From positions 124,001 through 188,000 of the forward strand of contig JAGRKE010000014.1 of NCBI GenBank assembly GCA_020442385.1: 64,000 nucleotides of DNA, given 5' to 3'. Of the stretch, positions 27,397-37,086 are shown in pieces. Under the pieces are notes generated by a model that searched no databases, had not been told where the DNA came from, and was given only the letters and a program-made list of their open reading frames with translations. The DNA comes from Alphaproteobacteria bacterium (GTDB taxonomy: Bacteria; Pseudomonadota; Alphaproteobacteria; Micavibrionales; Micavibrionaceae). Position 1 is the stretch's first letter. Every line of letters starts with the position of its first letter. A program made the position numbers and the translations under genes.

Positions 27397-29157
27397 TTAA
27401 AGATCAACGAAGGTGTGGGTTTCGCCTTTCGCACCCGGATGCGTCACCGCCCCGTCTCTAGCCGAACCCACCAGCTGCGCATATTTTTGTATGGCGCCGC
27501 TATTATAGTTGGTTTTGCGTGGTTGCCATTTGGCCCTGCGCGCGGCCAGCTCTTCATCGCTCAAATCAACGCTGAGCGTGCCATTCTCGGCATCAATCCG
27601 AATGATATCACCATCTTGCAGCAAGCCAATCGGTCCGCCTATCGCCGCTTCAGGGCTGACATGGCCAATACAAAAACCGCGCGTCCCGCCGGAAAAACGG
27701 CCATCGGTAATCAGCGCAACCTTGCCGCCCATGCCCTGCCCATACAGCGCTGCGGTGGTGGAGAGCATCTCACGCATACCCGGCCCGCCCTTCGGCCCTT
27801 CATTGCGGATAACAATCACATCGCCTTCGCTGTAGTCGCGCTTTTGTACGGCCTCAAATGCCTCATCTTCGCTTTCAAACACGCGCGCCGGACCTTCGAA
27901 GGTCAGCTCACTCATCCCGGCTATTTTCACAATCGCGCCTTCCTCGGCCAAATTCCCGCGCAAACCAACCACGCCCCCGCTCGGATGCAGGGGGTTTTTC
28001 ACCGGGAACACAACATCCTGATCACCGGGCAGTGTTACGCCCTCCAGATTTTCAGCCAGCGTCTTACCCGTGACCGTAATACAATCACCATGAATAAAAC
28101 CGTGATCGAGCAATTCCTTCAGCACCACGCCCACACCGCCAATCTCATACAAATCCTTGGCGACATATTTTCCGCCGGGACGCAAATTCGCGATATAGGG
28201 CGTGCGCTTGAACACTTCCGCCACATCGAATAGATCAAACTTAATCCCCGCCTCATGCGCCATCGCGGGCAGGTGCAGCGCCGCATTGGTTGACCCGCCC
28301 GTGGCCGCCACCACGGCCGCCGCATTCTCTAAACTTTTGCGGGTTACAATATCGCGCGGCAATGGCCCGCCGGAGCGGATTAAATTCACCACCGCCTCAC
28401 CCGAAGCCGCCGCATACTCATCACGGCTTTCATACACCGCAGGTGCGCCGGCTGAATTGGGCAGCGCCAGACCAATCGCTTCAGACACACAAGCCATCGT
28501 ATTGGCCGTAAACTGACCGCCGCACGCCCCTGCGCACGGGCATGCAACGCTCTCCAGCTCTTTCAAATCCGCATCGGAAAACTCGCCTGTGGAATGCTTG
28601 CCGATCCCTTCGAAAACGCTGACAATATCAACATCCTGGCCACGGAATTGACCCGGCAAGATCGTGCCGCCATACATAAAGACCGATGGCACATTCAGGC
28701 GGATCATCGCCATCATCATCCCCGGCAATGACTTATCGCAGCCCGCCAAACCAACGAGCGCATCATAACAATGACCGCGCATTGTCAGTTCAACCGAATC
28801 CGCAATGACCTCGCGTGAGACAAGGGATGATCGCATCCCCTCATGCCCCATGGCTATGCCGTCCGTCACGGTAATGGTTGTGAATTCGCGGGGCGTTGCA
28901 CCGGCGCCATCGACCCCTTTTTTGACGCTTTGCGCCTGACGCGAGAGCGCAATATTACACGGCGCAGCCTCGTTCCAGCAGGTCGCAACCCCGACCAGCG
29001 GCGCATGAATATCTTCATCGGTTAAATCCATCGCCCGCAACATCGCCCGCGCCGCGGCCTTGGCCGGACCTTCGGTCACATGACGGCTCACCAGTTTGGT
29101 TTTGTCCCAACCCTGCTTGCCTTTTGCCTTCGGATGCGCGCGCTTATCGTTATACAT
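27397..29157 (-). CDS. ilvD: Dihydroxy-acid dehydratase
   Basis: 586 residues. The Fe-S cysteines are visible in [30 protein letters not shown] and [16 protein letters not shown]. The C-terminal [19 protein letters not shown] loop is also intact. Dehydrates dihydroxyisovalerate and dihydroxymethylvalerate in valine, leucine and isoleucine synthesis. ATG follows AGAGGAC. Together with ilvE at 63 kb it covers the last two steps of that pathway. Standalone gene, separated from the PH-domain pair by a terminator. Confidence 0.97.
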   Translation of the reverse strand: MYNDKRAHPKAKGKQGWDKTKLVSRHVTEGPAKAAARAMLRAMDLTDEDIHAPLVGVATCWNEAAPCNIALSRQAQSVKKGVDGAGATPREFTTITVTDGIAMGHEGMRSSLVSREVIADSVELTMRGHCYDALVGLAGCDKSLPGMMMAMIRLNVPSVFMYGGTILPGQFRGQDVDIVSVFEGIGKHSTGEFSDADLKELESVACPCAGACGGQFTANTMACVSEAIGLALPNSAGAPAVYESRDEYAAASGEAVVNLIRSGGPLPRDIVTRKSLENAAAVVAATGGSTNAALHLPAMAHEAGIKFDLFDVAEVFKRTPYIANLRPGGKYVAKDLYEIGGVGVVLKELLDHGFIHGDCITVTGKTLAENLEGVTLPGDQDVVFPVKNPLHPSGGVVGLRGNLAEEGAIVKIAGMSELTFEGPARVFESEDEAFEAVQKRDYSEGDVIVIRNEGPKGGPGMREMLSTTAALYGQGMGGKVALITDGRFSGGTRGFCIGHVSPEAAIGGPIGLLQDGDIIRIDAENGTLSVDLSDEELAARRAKWQPRKTNYNSGAIQKYAQLVGSARDGAVTHPGAKGETHTFVDL

Positions 29158-29196
29158 GGTGCGGAAGTCCTCTTAAAATCAGGCTTAAGACCTAAC

Positions 29197-29227
29197 AATA
29201 AAAAAGCCGGCAATTCAACCGGCTTTT
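29197..29227 (-). terminator. Terminator of the PH-domain gene pair
   Basis: Stem AAAAGCCGG / CCGGCTTTT (9 bp) around an 8-base loop. On the minus strand it is followed by TTTTTATTG. It lies after the 157-residue PH-domain gene and ahead of ilvD. Confidence 0.88.
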
Positions 29228-29251
29228 GTCTTTGATTTAGGTTTCACCCGC

Positions 29252-29725
29252 TTAATCCTCGTCGTTCAAAACCATCTCATTATAGGCTTTGCGGATTTGC
29301 GGGCCGTTCGCCACATAAGGGATCACGATATAGCGGTTCCCCGTCCCCATCACGACCACATTGGAATAGCCAAAAGCCATGCCCGGCGGCATGCGCTCCA
29401 ACTCGACCGACTCAATTTTATCAAAGCGGATATCCACCACGTCCATCTGCAACAAGCCATAACGCACCAGCACCCGCTTATCGGTCAGCACCAGCATATA
29501 AACCATGCGCCGTGCCTGCGCATACATGGCCATCAACCCGGCCACAACAATCAGCAAGATTCCCAGCTGCTTTGCGACCATCAGGCCAAATAAAATTCCA
29601 ACAACCAGAACCGCGCCCGCCTGCCAGAAAATGGCCGGATGAATAACCGCGCGGGCAACGACCTTCTCGCCCTCAACCAAACGCTCTTTAATGAAATCTT
29701 CGTGATTTTCCAAACCTGAACTCAT
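29252..29725 (-). CDS. Bacterial PH-domain membrane protein (YdbS-like)
   Basis: 157 residues. Two adjacent hydrophobic helices near residues 27-68 (FWQAGAVLVVGILFGLMVA and LGILLIVVAGLMAMYA) followed by a bacterial PH domain with RMVYMLVLTDKRVLVRYGLLQ and DIRFDKIESVELERMP. Such proteins occur as pairs in membranes; function is poorly known. Overlaps the upstream PH-domain gene by 4 bases, so the two probably form a complex. Confidence 0.85.
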   Translation of the reverse strand: MSSGLENHEDFIKERLVEGEKVVARAVIHPAIFWQAGAVLVVGILFGLMVAKQLGILLIVVAGLMAMYAQARRMVYMLVLTDKRVLVRYGLLQMDVVDIRFDKIESVELERMPPGMAFGYSNVVVMGTGNRYIVIPYVANGPQIRKAYNEMVLNDED

Positions 29726-30252
29726 AGTGACCTCGCCTTCTCAATCGACTGCCGGAACAGCAGCGGATTTTCAATCGGCGGCAAAACCACTTCGCCAATC
29801 CCCATCCCGCGCACTGCCAGACGCCCATAATCAAAAATACGTCCTAATATTGATTGTAATACATTTACGCCTTCAATGCGATCAATGCTGATCTCACCCA
29901 CTTGGCGGGCAATCAGGCCGCGCTTGTACACAATGCGGGTATTGGTCACGGCAATCTCCGTGGTCGCCTTAATCACCATCATCTGTGCGAAGCTGAGCAG
30001 GCCCATAACAAACACCAAAAATGCGAAAATCCGCAGACCCGGATGGATATAGCGAATAGCATCTAACCAGTTGATTTGCGGTGGAAATTTCCCCATTTGC
30101 TTGTACATCACAACCGCACCCGCAACCACGATAATACTGCCTACCAATCCCCAGACAATCGCCATAAAAGCCTGCACCGTGTACATCCAATGAAAGCTGC
30201 CGACATGGACCAGCTCTTCATCCGGCCCGAGTGATTGTTGTACGTAAAGCAT
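29722..30252 (-). CDS. Bacterial PH-domain membrane protein, partner of the next gene
   Basis: 176 residues. Opening LGPDEELVHVGSFHWMYTVQ, two membrane helices (about 26-48 and 75-97), then a PH domain: TEIAVTNTRIVYKRGLIARQVGEISIDRIEGVNV and GRLAVRGMGIGEVVLPPIENP. The second strand-rich part is typical of the bPH2 family ('T+.R+....G.i.+...ei.l.+I..v'). First gene of a two-gene unit ending in a clear terminator. Role unknown; membrane-surface scaffold is a family-level guess. Confidence 0.85.
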   Translation of the reverse strand: MLYVQQSLGPDEELVHVGSFHWMYTVQAFMAIVWGLVGSIIVVAGAVVMYKQMGKFPPQINWLDAIRYIHPGLRIFAFLVFVMGLLSFAQMMVIKATTEIAVTNTRIVYKRGLIARQVGEISIDRIEGVNVLQSILGRIFDYGRLAVRGMGIGEVVLPPIENPLLFRQSIEKARSL

Positions 30253-30413
30253 GATTAACCCTGTGATTTGAAACCCAAAAATAGAACCATAAGCTTATAG
30301 TGCTTCGCGGCCCTCTGGCAATAGATTTAACCCCAAAAAACAGCTTTTAAAAACACTGACGAAGTTGCAAACCGCCAAGCCAATATGGTAATTGGGAATT
30401 AAGAGATGCGTAA

Positions 30414-31523
30414 ATGAGTGTTTTAAAAAAGAGCTGGATACGAAACTGCTTTAGACTGCGTAAGATCGATGCTGTCGGTGCGCTGGCTTTTATGTTCACC
30501 TTTTTTCCGCCTAATCTCACCTCCTCTTCCCCCGAAGAATACATGAAAAACAACGACATTCCTCCTGAACTCGCGGAGGGTCTTAATTTGGACAATATAA
30601 AAATTTACGACAATAACGGCTTATATAGCGCTCATTATGCTGGCGCGAAGTACGCCAGAACCAGTGATAAAGACTGGAAAGACAGATGGAAAAAATACAA
30701 AGAAGGTTTTTTAGAAGTATTTTCTGATGAGGCCTCTATAAGGCGCGAGGATAATACCGAGGAAAAACAGGTTATTTTAATCCCGCAGGATAAAATTTTA
30801 TCGTGGATTAGTAAGGGTACAGGCATCCCTGAAGATCACATAGAAATCTCAGACGAAGACCTCAAAAATATCTATTACTGGATTTTCCTGCACGAAATTT
30901 CCCACGGCAATGAGAGTAAATATCAAGATTCCGAAACATATCTCTCTGAAAATCCTCGAAATAACATCAAAATAGACAGCCTAAACTTTATAAAACTCGT
31001 TCTGTCGGGAGAGATTGGCGCGGATTACAGCGCTCTCAAGGCTTTGAAAGAAAAATGTAACCCTGATTCCGGTAAGACTGTTATTGCCTATCGTTCCTTC
31101 AATATTGGCCCTTACGACCCTGTTCATGACACGGCATATTACCTTGAAAAAATGGATATGATTTCCAATTCAAAATTCTGGCCGGATTTAAAGCCTTATC
31201 CCGACATAGACAAAAATATTTACAAGGCCATCGGCGCAAACTTACCTCAATATTTCGAGACCAGCTCTGATTTTATTTACTTGGAATATTTGGCAGCCTT
31301 AGATGCCCTCGAGAAGATATCAGAAAGCACAAACCCTCTGCTCTTTAGCGATAATGAAAAAAGATTTATGGCAGATAAATTAAGGCTGTTTGTCGAAGGC
31401 ATTGAATATTTCGCCCCGACAAAGGCGCAGGAAGCGCGCCTAGAGAGACGCAGAATTAAGTATGCCAACACGTATTCGCGCAATACGAATGATTTATCCA
31501 AGTATGTGTCTTTAGACCCCTAA
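30414..31523 (+). CDS. Putative zinc metallopeptidase-like protein with HExxH motif
   Basis: 369 residues, no family recognised. An N-terminal hydrophobic stretch (about 19-31, AVGALAFMFTFFP) after several basic residues may be a signal or anchor. HEISHGN gives His160, Glu161, His164; 36 residues later LSGEIGADYSALKAL offers Glu200, and Asp204, as the third ligand. This layout is that of gluzincin peptidases (HExxH plus ExxAD). The C-terminal third is helical and Lys/Arg-rich. The ATG has only a weak AAGAGA upstream. The DNA is AT-richer than its neighbours. It overlaps the convergent phosphofructokinase stop by 4 bases. Confidence 0.7.
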   Translation: MSVLKKSWIRNCFRLRKIDAVGALAFMFTFFPPNLTSSSPEEYMKNNDIPPELAEGLNLDNIKIYDNNGLYSAHYAGAKYARTSDKDWKDRWKKYKEGFLEVFSDEASIRREDNTEEKQVILIPQDKILSWISKGTGIPEDHIEISDEDLKNIYYWIFLHEISHGNESKYQDSETYLSENPRNNIKIDSLNFIKLVLSGEIGADYSALKALKEKCNPDSGKTVIAYRSFNIGPYDPVHDTAYYLEKMDMISNSKFWPDLKPYPDIDKNIYKAIGANLPQYFETSSDFIYLEYLAALDALEKISESTNPLLFSDNEKRFMADKLRLFVEGIEYFAPTKAQEARLERRRIKYANTYSRNTNDLSKYVSLDP

Positions 31524-32584
31524 TCCCCGAATGAAATCCCGACGGATCGTGCGGTGTGGACCTGCGTGCCGTGCGTGCGCACGATGCGGCATTCCTTAAT
31601 CGCATCTTCAATCGCCACATCCACAACCGCGCGGTTTTGCCAGGCCACCATGCGCCCGAATTTCCCTTCATTGACCAGATCAACCGCGCGCACGCCAAAG
31701 GCCTGGGCCAACAGGCGGTCATTCCATGTCGGTGATCCGCCGCGCTGCACGTGGCCCAGTACGGTCACGCGCGTCTCAAACCCTGTGGCTTCGGCAATTT
31801 TCGGCGCCAAATACGCGCCGACACCGCCATAGCGGCCATCGGCCACCTCAACCTTTTCACCGGCAGCCGTTTTCACCGCTTCGGACACAATAACCAGCGC
31901 GAAGTTGCGTCCCGAATCCTTCACCTGCTGAATTTTCTTGGCGATATTCTCAATCGTGTAGGGGATTTCCGGGATCAAAATTACATCCACGCCCCCGGCA
32001 ATCCCCGCAGCCAGTGCGATATGCCCCGCGTCACGCCCCATAACCTCCAGAATCATCACGCGGTCATGGCTGGCCGCGGTGGGTTGCAGACGGTCCAGCG
32101 CCTCGGTCGCCACCTCTACGGCCGTATCAAAGCCCACAGACAGGTCAGTCAGGCTCAAATCATTATCAATCGTCTTGGGCACACCGATAAAGGGCAGATT
32201 GCCTTGCGTGGCCAGCTTGTTCAAAATCGCGAAGGACCCATCCCCGCCAATCCCGATCACCGCATCAATGCCCAAATCCTTGATCGCGGCAATCAATTCA
32301 TCAGAGCGGTCTTTGACGCTGCCGTCGGGCATCGGGTATTTGAACGGGTTTTTTGAATTGGTTGTGCCTAAAATCGTACCGCCGCGGCGCATCACAAACC
32401 CGTCAAAATCCGCCGGGCTCAGCGTGCGCACGGCATAAGGCTCCTCCAGCAGGCCGGCCGTGCCGTTTTCAATGCCAATCACGCCCCAACCCAGCGCATC
32501 CGCACGCTTGACAATCGCGCTCATCACCGCGTTTAAGCCCGCACAATCGCCGCCACTGGTTAGAATTGCTATATTTTTAGACAT
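31520..32584 (-). CDS. pfkA: 6-phosphofructokinase, mixed phosphoryl-donor signature
   Basis: 354 residues. Signatures: ILTSGGDCAGLNAV, RRGGTILGTTNS, GIGGDGSFAI, GVPKTIDNDL, EVMGRDAGHIAL, LGHVQRGGSP. The donor positions are Gly in GGDGS (as in ATP enzymes) and Lys in PKTIDND (as in PPi-dependent enzymes and some ATP enzymes of actinobacteria). ATP use is more likely but PPi use cannot be excluded, which matters because hppA is also present. ATG follows AAAGGCAATATAA. Single gene. Confidence 0.93.
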   Translation of the reverse strand: MSKNIAILTSGGDCAGLNAVMSAIVKRADALGWGVIGIENGTAGLLEEPYAVRTLSPADFDGFVMRRGGTILGTTNSKNPFKYPMPDGSVKDRSDELIAAIKDLGIDAVIGIGGDGSFAILNKLATQGNLPFIGVPKTIDNDLSLTDLSVGFDTAVEVATEALDRLQPTAASHDRVMILEVMGRDAGHIALAAGIAGGVDVILIPEIPYTIENIAKKIQQVKDSGRNFALVIVSEAVKTAAGEKVEVADGRYGGVGAYLAPKIAEATGFETRVTVLGHVQRGGSPTWNDRLLAQAFGVRAVDLVNEGKFGRMVAWQNRAVVDVAIEDAIKECRIVRTHGTQVHTARSVGISFGD

Positions 32585-32671
32585 TTATATTGCCTTTCAA
32601 TGGGTTATGGAGAAATTTTGAAGTTGATAACGTGCTTTCGAAACATCCTGTTCACAATTTTCATTTTTACT

Positions 32672-32700
32672 TTATCAAACAAAGCTGTATATGGTATTAT
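32672..32700 (+). promoter_or_regulatory. Candidate promoter for the DUF465-like gene and purEK
   Basis: TTATCA (32672-32677), a 17-base spacer, TATTAT (32695-32700). It lies in the 140-base gap between divergent phosphofructokinase and the DUF465-like gene and would start RNA near 32707. Confidence 0.45.
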
Positions 32701-32724
32701 TTATTTTTAAAGGCAAAATAAACA

Positions 32725-32946
32725 TTGTACGACTTTTCTCACATGGAAGATCAGGAAGAACTCGCCGAAAAGCTGGCCGAATATCAAAGCGAGCACAAAG
32801 CGCTTGATGCGATGATAGACCGCATCATGGCCAGTGATCAACCCGTAAATCTGTTTGAAATCCAGACTTTGAAGAAGAAAAAGCTCTGGCTGAAAGACAT
32901 GATTGAAAAGATCAAAAGCGACCTGATCGACGATATTATTGCTTAA
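32725..32946 (+). CDS. DUF465/YdcH-like small coiled-coil protein
   Basis: 73 residues if translation begins at the TTG (AAAGG 11 bases upstream), 67 if at the ATG at 32743, which has no ribosome site but fits homologues better. The helical-hairpin pattern is LAEKLAEYQSEHKALDAMIDRIM, then IQTLKKKKLWLKDMIEKIKSDL. This matches the short YdcH family ('EH..LD..I......i..LKK.KL.LKD.I'), of unknown function. It precedes purE by 27 bases and may share its transcript. Confidence 0.8.
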   Translation: MYDFSHMEDQEELAEKLAEYQSEHKALDAMIDRIMASDQPVNLFEIQTLKKKKLWLKDMIEKIKSDLIDDIIA

Positions 32947-32973
32947 TCCCCTCTTTTCCCGTATAAAGCCCGC

Positions 32974-33471
32974 ATGACACATGCAGACAACAATCCTTTA
33001 GTTGGCATCATCATGGGCTCCCAGTCTGATTGGGAGACGATGCAAGAGGCGCACGACATCCTGCACAGCCTTGAAATTCCACACGAAGTTAAAATTGTGT
33101 CCGCCCACAGAACGCCAGAGCGCATGTTTGAATACGCCAAGAGCGCGAAAGAGCGCGGCCTGAAGGTGATTATCGCCGGGGCCGGCGGCGCGGCGCATTT
33201 GCCCGGCATGGTCGCCAGCCTCACACCGCTGCCTGTTTTGGGCGTTCCTGTGAAAAGTAAGGCGCTCAAGGGTATGGATTCCCTGCTTTCAATTGCGCAA
33301 ATGCCCGGCGGCGTGCCCGTGGGCACATTGGCGATTGGCAAGGCGGGCGCAAAGAATGCCGGCATTCTCGCCGCCTCAATTATCGGGGCTTATGACGAGA
33401 AAATTGGCCAAGCCGTTGAAAAACTTCGCCAAGATCAAACAAACAGCGTTGCCGAAACGCCGCACGACTGA
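32974..33471 (+). CDS. purE: N5-carboxyaminoimidazole ribonucleotide mutase
   Basis: 165 residues, class I Pur[77 protein letters not shown]. Moves the carboxyl of N5-CAIR to carbon 4 to give CAIR in purine synthesis. purK begins 14 bases after it and supplies its substrate. Standard length. Confidence 0.98.
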   Translation: MTHADNNPLVGIIMGSQSDWETMQEAHDILHSLEIPHEVKIVSAHRTPERMFEYAKSAKERGLKVIIAGAGGAAHLPGMVASLTPLPVLGVPVKSKALKGMDSLLSIAQMPGGVPVGTLAIGKAGAKNAGILAASIIGAYDEKIGQAVEKLRQDQTNSVAETPHD

Positions 33472-33485
33472 TAAAACCTCTTCCC

Positions 33486-34550
33486 ATGTCTAAGACTTTA
33501 GGAATACTTGGCGGTGGCCAGTTGGGCCGTATGAGCGCGCAAGCAGCACAAAAGCTCGGCATTCGCACCGTAATCTTCACCCCGGAGGATAATTCCCCCG
33601 CCTCTCAGGTTGCCGATGAAACGGTGCTGGCGAATTATGATGATGAGGACGCGCTGCGCGCTTTTGCCGATAAAGTCGACGTTATTTCTTATGAATTTGA
33701 GAATATTCCAGTAAAAACAGTGCGGTTCTTACAGACTCTTAAACCAGTTTATCCAGATGATACATTGCTGGAAATTGCGCAGGACCGTCTGGTCGAAAAA
33801 TCATTCCTCAATGAGCACGGAATCCCCACTGCAAACTGGTCTCCGGCGCGTAGCGTATCGGATATAGAAGAAACGCTAAAAGACTGGAATACCAATAGAT
33901 GTATCATAAAAACGACACGTTTCGGTTATGATGGAAAGGGGCAAGCCTTTATCCGCTCCGAAAGCGATATTCAAAACGCCTGGGACTCATTAAAATCTGA
34001 CATTGTAATCATCGAAGAGGTCATTGATTTTGATTGTGAAATTTCCGTTATTGTCGCCCGCGACCAAAATGGGCACATGGAATTTTACGGGCCCTGCCTG
34101 AATGACCATGCCAATCACATTCTGTCCCAAACAACCGTCCCGGCGGATATTCCGGCCGCGCTTGCAGACAAAGCCATTGAGGCCGCCGCAAACCTTGCCA
34201 CCGCCGTAAATCTGGTCGGCGTTTTGGCACTGGAGATGTTTGTGACCAAAGACGGACGCATTTTAGCCAATGAAATCGCGCCCAGAACCCACAATTCCGG
34301 CCACTGGACCATTGATGCCTGCGCCGTGAGCCAGTTTGAGAACCATGTGCGCACCGTCTGCGGCATGGACGCCGCACCGCCCGCGCGCCATAGTGACGCA
34401 ACCATGTTGAATTTAATCGGCGATGAGGTTACAAATATCGCGCAGTATGAAGCGCACGAAAATGCGCACATCCATCTCTACGGCAAAGACGAGGTCCGTC
34501 CGGGCCGCAAGATGGGCCACGTTACAATTTTAAAGGACAAAACATCATGA
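33486..34550 (+). CDS. purK: N5-carboxyaminoimidazole ribonucleotide synthetase
   Basis: 354 residues, ATP-grasp enzyme. N-terminus [20 protein letters not shown]-grasp core [15 protein letters not shown] and [19 protein letters not shown], catalytic end [17 protein letters not shown]. Makes N5-CAIR from AIR, bicarbonate and ATP for PurE. It overlaps fumC by 4 bases (ATGA), an unusual but plausible coupling to fumarase, since purine synthesis releases fumarate (inference). Confidence 0.98.
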   Translation: MSKTLGILGGGQLGRMSAQAAQKLGIRTVIFTPEDNSPASQVADETVLANYDDEDALRAFADKVDVISYEFENIPVKTVRFLQTLKPVYPDDTLLEIAQDRLVEKSFLNEHGIPTANWSPARSVSDIEETLKDWNTNRCIIKTTRFGYDGKGQAFIRSESDIQNAWDSLKSDIVIIEEVIDFDCEISVIVARDQNGHMEFYGPCLNDHANHILSQTTVPADIPAALADKAIEAAANLATAVNLVGVLALEMFVTKDGRILANEIAPRTHNSGHWTIDACAVSQFENHVRTVCGMDAAPPARHSDATMLNLIGDEVTNIAQYEAHENAHIHLYGKDEVRPGRKMGHVTILKDKTS

Positions 34551-35962
34551 GCAAAACCGCTGTCGCCGCCGAAAACACCCGCATTGAGAAAGATTCCATT
34601 GGCGAGATAGCCGTGCCTGCCGATAAATATTGGGGCGCACAGACCCAGCGCTCTTTGCAAAATTTCGATATCGGGGAAGAGAAAATGCCTGGCCCGCTCG
34701 TGCGCGCCCTTGGCATTCAAAAGAAGGCTGCCGCACTGACCAATGTCGACATTGGTGATCTCGATGCAAAACTGGGTGAAATGATCGCAAAAGCGGCCGA
34801 TGAGGTCATAAACGGGTCATTGGCGGATCAATTTCCCCTCGCTGTGTGGCAAACCGGCTCAGGCACGCAGACAAACATGAATGCCAATGAAGTGATTTCC
34901 AACCGCGCGATTGAGCTGATGGGCGGCGAAATTGGGTCAAAAGACCCGGTTCACCCGAATGACCATGTGAATATGGGCCAATCTTCGAACGATACCTTCC
35001 CCACCGTGATGCATATTGCGGCGGTGGAAGAGATGCATAACCGCCTGCTTCCGGCTTTGGAAAATCTGCATGACGCGCTGGATAAAAAGGCCAAAGCCTT
35101 CGACACAATCGTCAAGAACGGCCGCACGCACCTGCAAGATGCAACGCCGCTGACGCTGGGTCAGGAATTCTCCGGCTATGTGGCGCAGGTTGCTTACGGG
35201 ATTAAGCGCGTCAAAACCGCGCTGCAATGGCTTTATCCGCTGGCGCAGGGCGGCACGGCTGTCGGCACGGGGATCAACTCCAAGAAGGGCTTTGATGCCA
35301 AATTCGCCGCAAAAGTGGCGGAGCTCACCGGCCTGCCCTTTACCACAGCCGAGAATAAATTCGAGGCCTTGGCCGCGCATGATGCGGTTGTCGATGCCTC
35401 TGGTGCACTGAATGTTCTGGCCGCCAGCTTGATGAAAATTGCCAACGATCTGCGTTTGCTCGGCTCCGGCCCGCGCTCTGGTATTGGCGAGATCATCCTG
35501 CCCGCGAACGAGCCCGGCTCTTCGATTATGCCCGGCAAGGTCAACCCGACGCAGTGTGAGGCTCTGACCATGGTCTGTGCGCAAGTGATGGGCAATCATG
35601 TTGCCATCACGGTCAGCGGCTCTAACGGACATTTTGAGCTTAACGTCTTCAAGCCGGTGATGATTTACAATTTGCTGCAATCGGTGCGCCTGCTGGCCGA
35701 TGGCTGCCGCAGCTTTACCGACAATTGCGTGGTCGGGATTGAGGCCAATGAAAAGCGCATCACGCAGCTGATGGAAAATTCCCTAATGCTGGTCACCGCA
35801 CTCAACCGCCATATCGGCTATGACAATGCGGCAAAAATCGCCAAGAAAGCCTACGCTGACGGCACATCGCTCAAAGAAGCGGGCGTGGCGCTGGAGCTGC
35901 TCACAGCTGAGCAATTCGATGAGTGGATCGACCCGGTCAGCATGACTAAACCGCGCGATTAA
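34547..35962 (+). CDS. fumC: Class II fumarate hydratase
   Basis: 471 residues. Signatures: [57 protein letters not shown]-like [10 protein letters not shown], and the fumarase/aspartase signature [15 protein letters not shown]. Oxygen-stable iron-free fumarase of the TCA cycle. No ribosome site of its own beyond the coupled purK end. The 3' end is followed by a strong promoter for the next unit. Confidence 0.98.
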   Translation: MSKTAVAAENTRIEKDSIGEIAVPADKYWGAQTQRSLQNFDIGEEKMPGPLVRALGIQKKAAALTNVDIGDLDAKLGEMIAKAADEVINGSLADQFPLAVWQTGSGTQTNMNANEVISNRAIELMGGEIGSKDPVHPNDHVNMGQSSNDTFPTVMHIAAVEEMHNRLLPALENLHDALDKKAKAFDTIVKNGRTHLQDATPLTLGQEFSGYVAQVAYGIKRVKTALQWLYPLAQGGTAVGTGINSKKGFDAKFAAKVAELTGLPFTTAENKFEALAAHDAVVDASGALNVLAASLMKIANDLRLLGSGPRSGIGEIILPANEPGSSIMPGKVNPTQCEALTMVCAQVMGNHVAITVSGSNGHFELNVFKPVMIYNLLQSVRLLADGCRSFTDNCVVGIEANEKRITQLMENSLMLVTALNRHIGYDNAAKIAKKAYADGTSLKEAGVALELLTAEQFDEWIDPVSMTKPRD

Positions 35963-35972
35963 TCTGTAAAAT

Positions 35973-36001
35973 TTGACATATTTACACAATATCCCTACGA
36001 T
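35973..36001 (+). promoter_or_regulatory. Sigma70-type promoter for the methyltransferase-RHH pair
   Basis: TTGACA (35973-35978), exactly 17 bases, TACGAT (35996-36001). A perfect -35 and a 4-of-6 -10 with ideal spacing. The start codon at 36023 lies about 15 bases past the expected RNA start, with AAAGAGG as ribosome site. Confidence 0.75.
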
Positions 36002-36022
36002 CTGCCTTTAAAGAGGCTAGGT

Positions 36023-36877
36023 ATGCTGAGTTTAACAAAAAGAATGCAGAGCTATATTTCCGCCGCGCTCAAAGATGACTTTACGCGCGAAGCCGTCTTC
36101 GCCGATTTCTCTCATACATTTGGATATATGGGCATGCCGGAAAAGGAAGCCCAAAATCTAACCTCTCACATCATGGCCCTTCTGGAAGACATAGAAGAGC
36201 TAAACATAGCGGAAATCTCCATCTATACCATGCTCAATGCAGCCCCCTGCTCTGCAAAAAACCCCATTCCCGTAACGGATGTCATTGATCACATGCTGAC
36301 AGGCCGCGCTGAAAAAATATTTGAACAAACCTACCAGCACCTCTCAGATATAAAAGGAAAAATCATCGATTTTGGCGCGGGTGACGGTCAGGTAACACAG
36401 CTCATGGCTAATAGCGGACTGGATATTCAAGGGATTGATGTTCGCGCATATAAAGCCCCCAACATTACGGTGAAGATCGATCAGTTTGATGGCGGCCGTA
36501 CAAAATTCGCACATCAGTTTTTCAAGGCCGCTCTTGTAACAAATGTGCTCCACCACGAGATCAATAATGAAAAATGCCTGAGCGAACTGAGCAGGATTGT
36601 ATCTGACAGGCTGGTTGTTGTTGAAACCGTACCCGTCGGGGCAACGCCTGATGATATTGAAAAAGACAGGCTAAGGTCTTTTATGAATGACTATTTTTAC
36701 AATCGGTTGCTTCATGATCCAAAGTTTGACGTTCCTGTACCGGGAACGTATGAAACGCCCGAAGGATGGATCAAACGATTTGAAAAACATGGATGGAACG
36801 CTATCCACTCTGAAAATTTGGGTATAGACCAACCTGTTATACAAGATACCCACCATCTGCTAATATTTGAACGATGA
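36023..36877 (+). CDS. Class I SAM-dependent methyltransferase
   Basis: 284 residues. A Rossmann methyltransferase core sits in the middle: motif I IIDFGAGDGQVTQLM at 114-128, acidic end of strand 2 in GIDVRAY, and motif IV AALVTNVLHHEIN. A helical N-terminal domain of about 100 residues precedes it (TREAVFADFSHTFGYMGMP). Substrate unknown; a small molecule or lipid is as likely as protein. It overlaps the ribbon-helix-helix gene by 4 bases. Base composition is AT-rich compared with fumC. It has its own promoter. Confidence 0.82.
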   Translation: MLSLTKRMQSYISAALKDDFTREAVFADFSHTFGYMGMPEKEAQNLTSHIMALLEDIEELNIAEISIYTMLNAAPCSAKNPIPVTDVIDHMLTGRAEKIFEQTYQHLSDIKGKIIDFGAGDGQVTQLMANSGLDIQGIDVRAYKAPNITVKIDQFDGGRTKFAHQFFKAALVTNVLHHEINNEKCLSELSRIVSDRLVVVETVPVGATPDDIEKDRLRSFMNDYFYNRLLHDPKFDVPVPGTYETPEGWIKRFEKHGWNAIHSENLGIDQPVIQDTHHLLIFER

Positions 36878-37086
36878 AAAAAAGATCAATTAACATCCTC
36901 GGCCATCAAACCAGCATCTCGCTAGAAGAAGAGTTCTGGGCGGAAGTAAAGGCGATAGCGGAGCAGCGCGGGCTGTCGCTCAATAAAATGATTACAGAGA
37001 TCGACCGCACCCGCGGCACAAACAAGAATCTATCTAGTGCGATCCGGCTCTACGTTCTTAATCACCTGAAAAACCCTACTGCATAA
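36874..37086 (+). CDS. Ribbon-helix-helix domain protein
   Basis: 70 residues, start overlapping the methyltransferase stop (ATGA). The pattern SINILGHQTSISLEEEFWAEVKAIAEQRGLSLNKMI and then SSAIRLYVLNHL matches the RHH_4 group of short alphaproteobacterial proteins. The N-terminal strand would bind DNA as a dimer, though no target is known. Its last 11 bases overlap the 3' end of the convergent AsmA gene. No toxin gene follows, so it is not an obvious antitoxin. Confidence 0.85.
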   Translation: MKKRSINILGHQTSISLEEEFWAEVKAIAEQRGLSLNKMITEIDRTRGTNKNLSSAIRLYVLNHLKNPTA

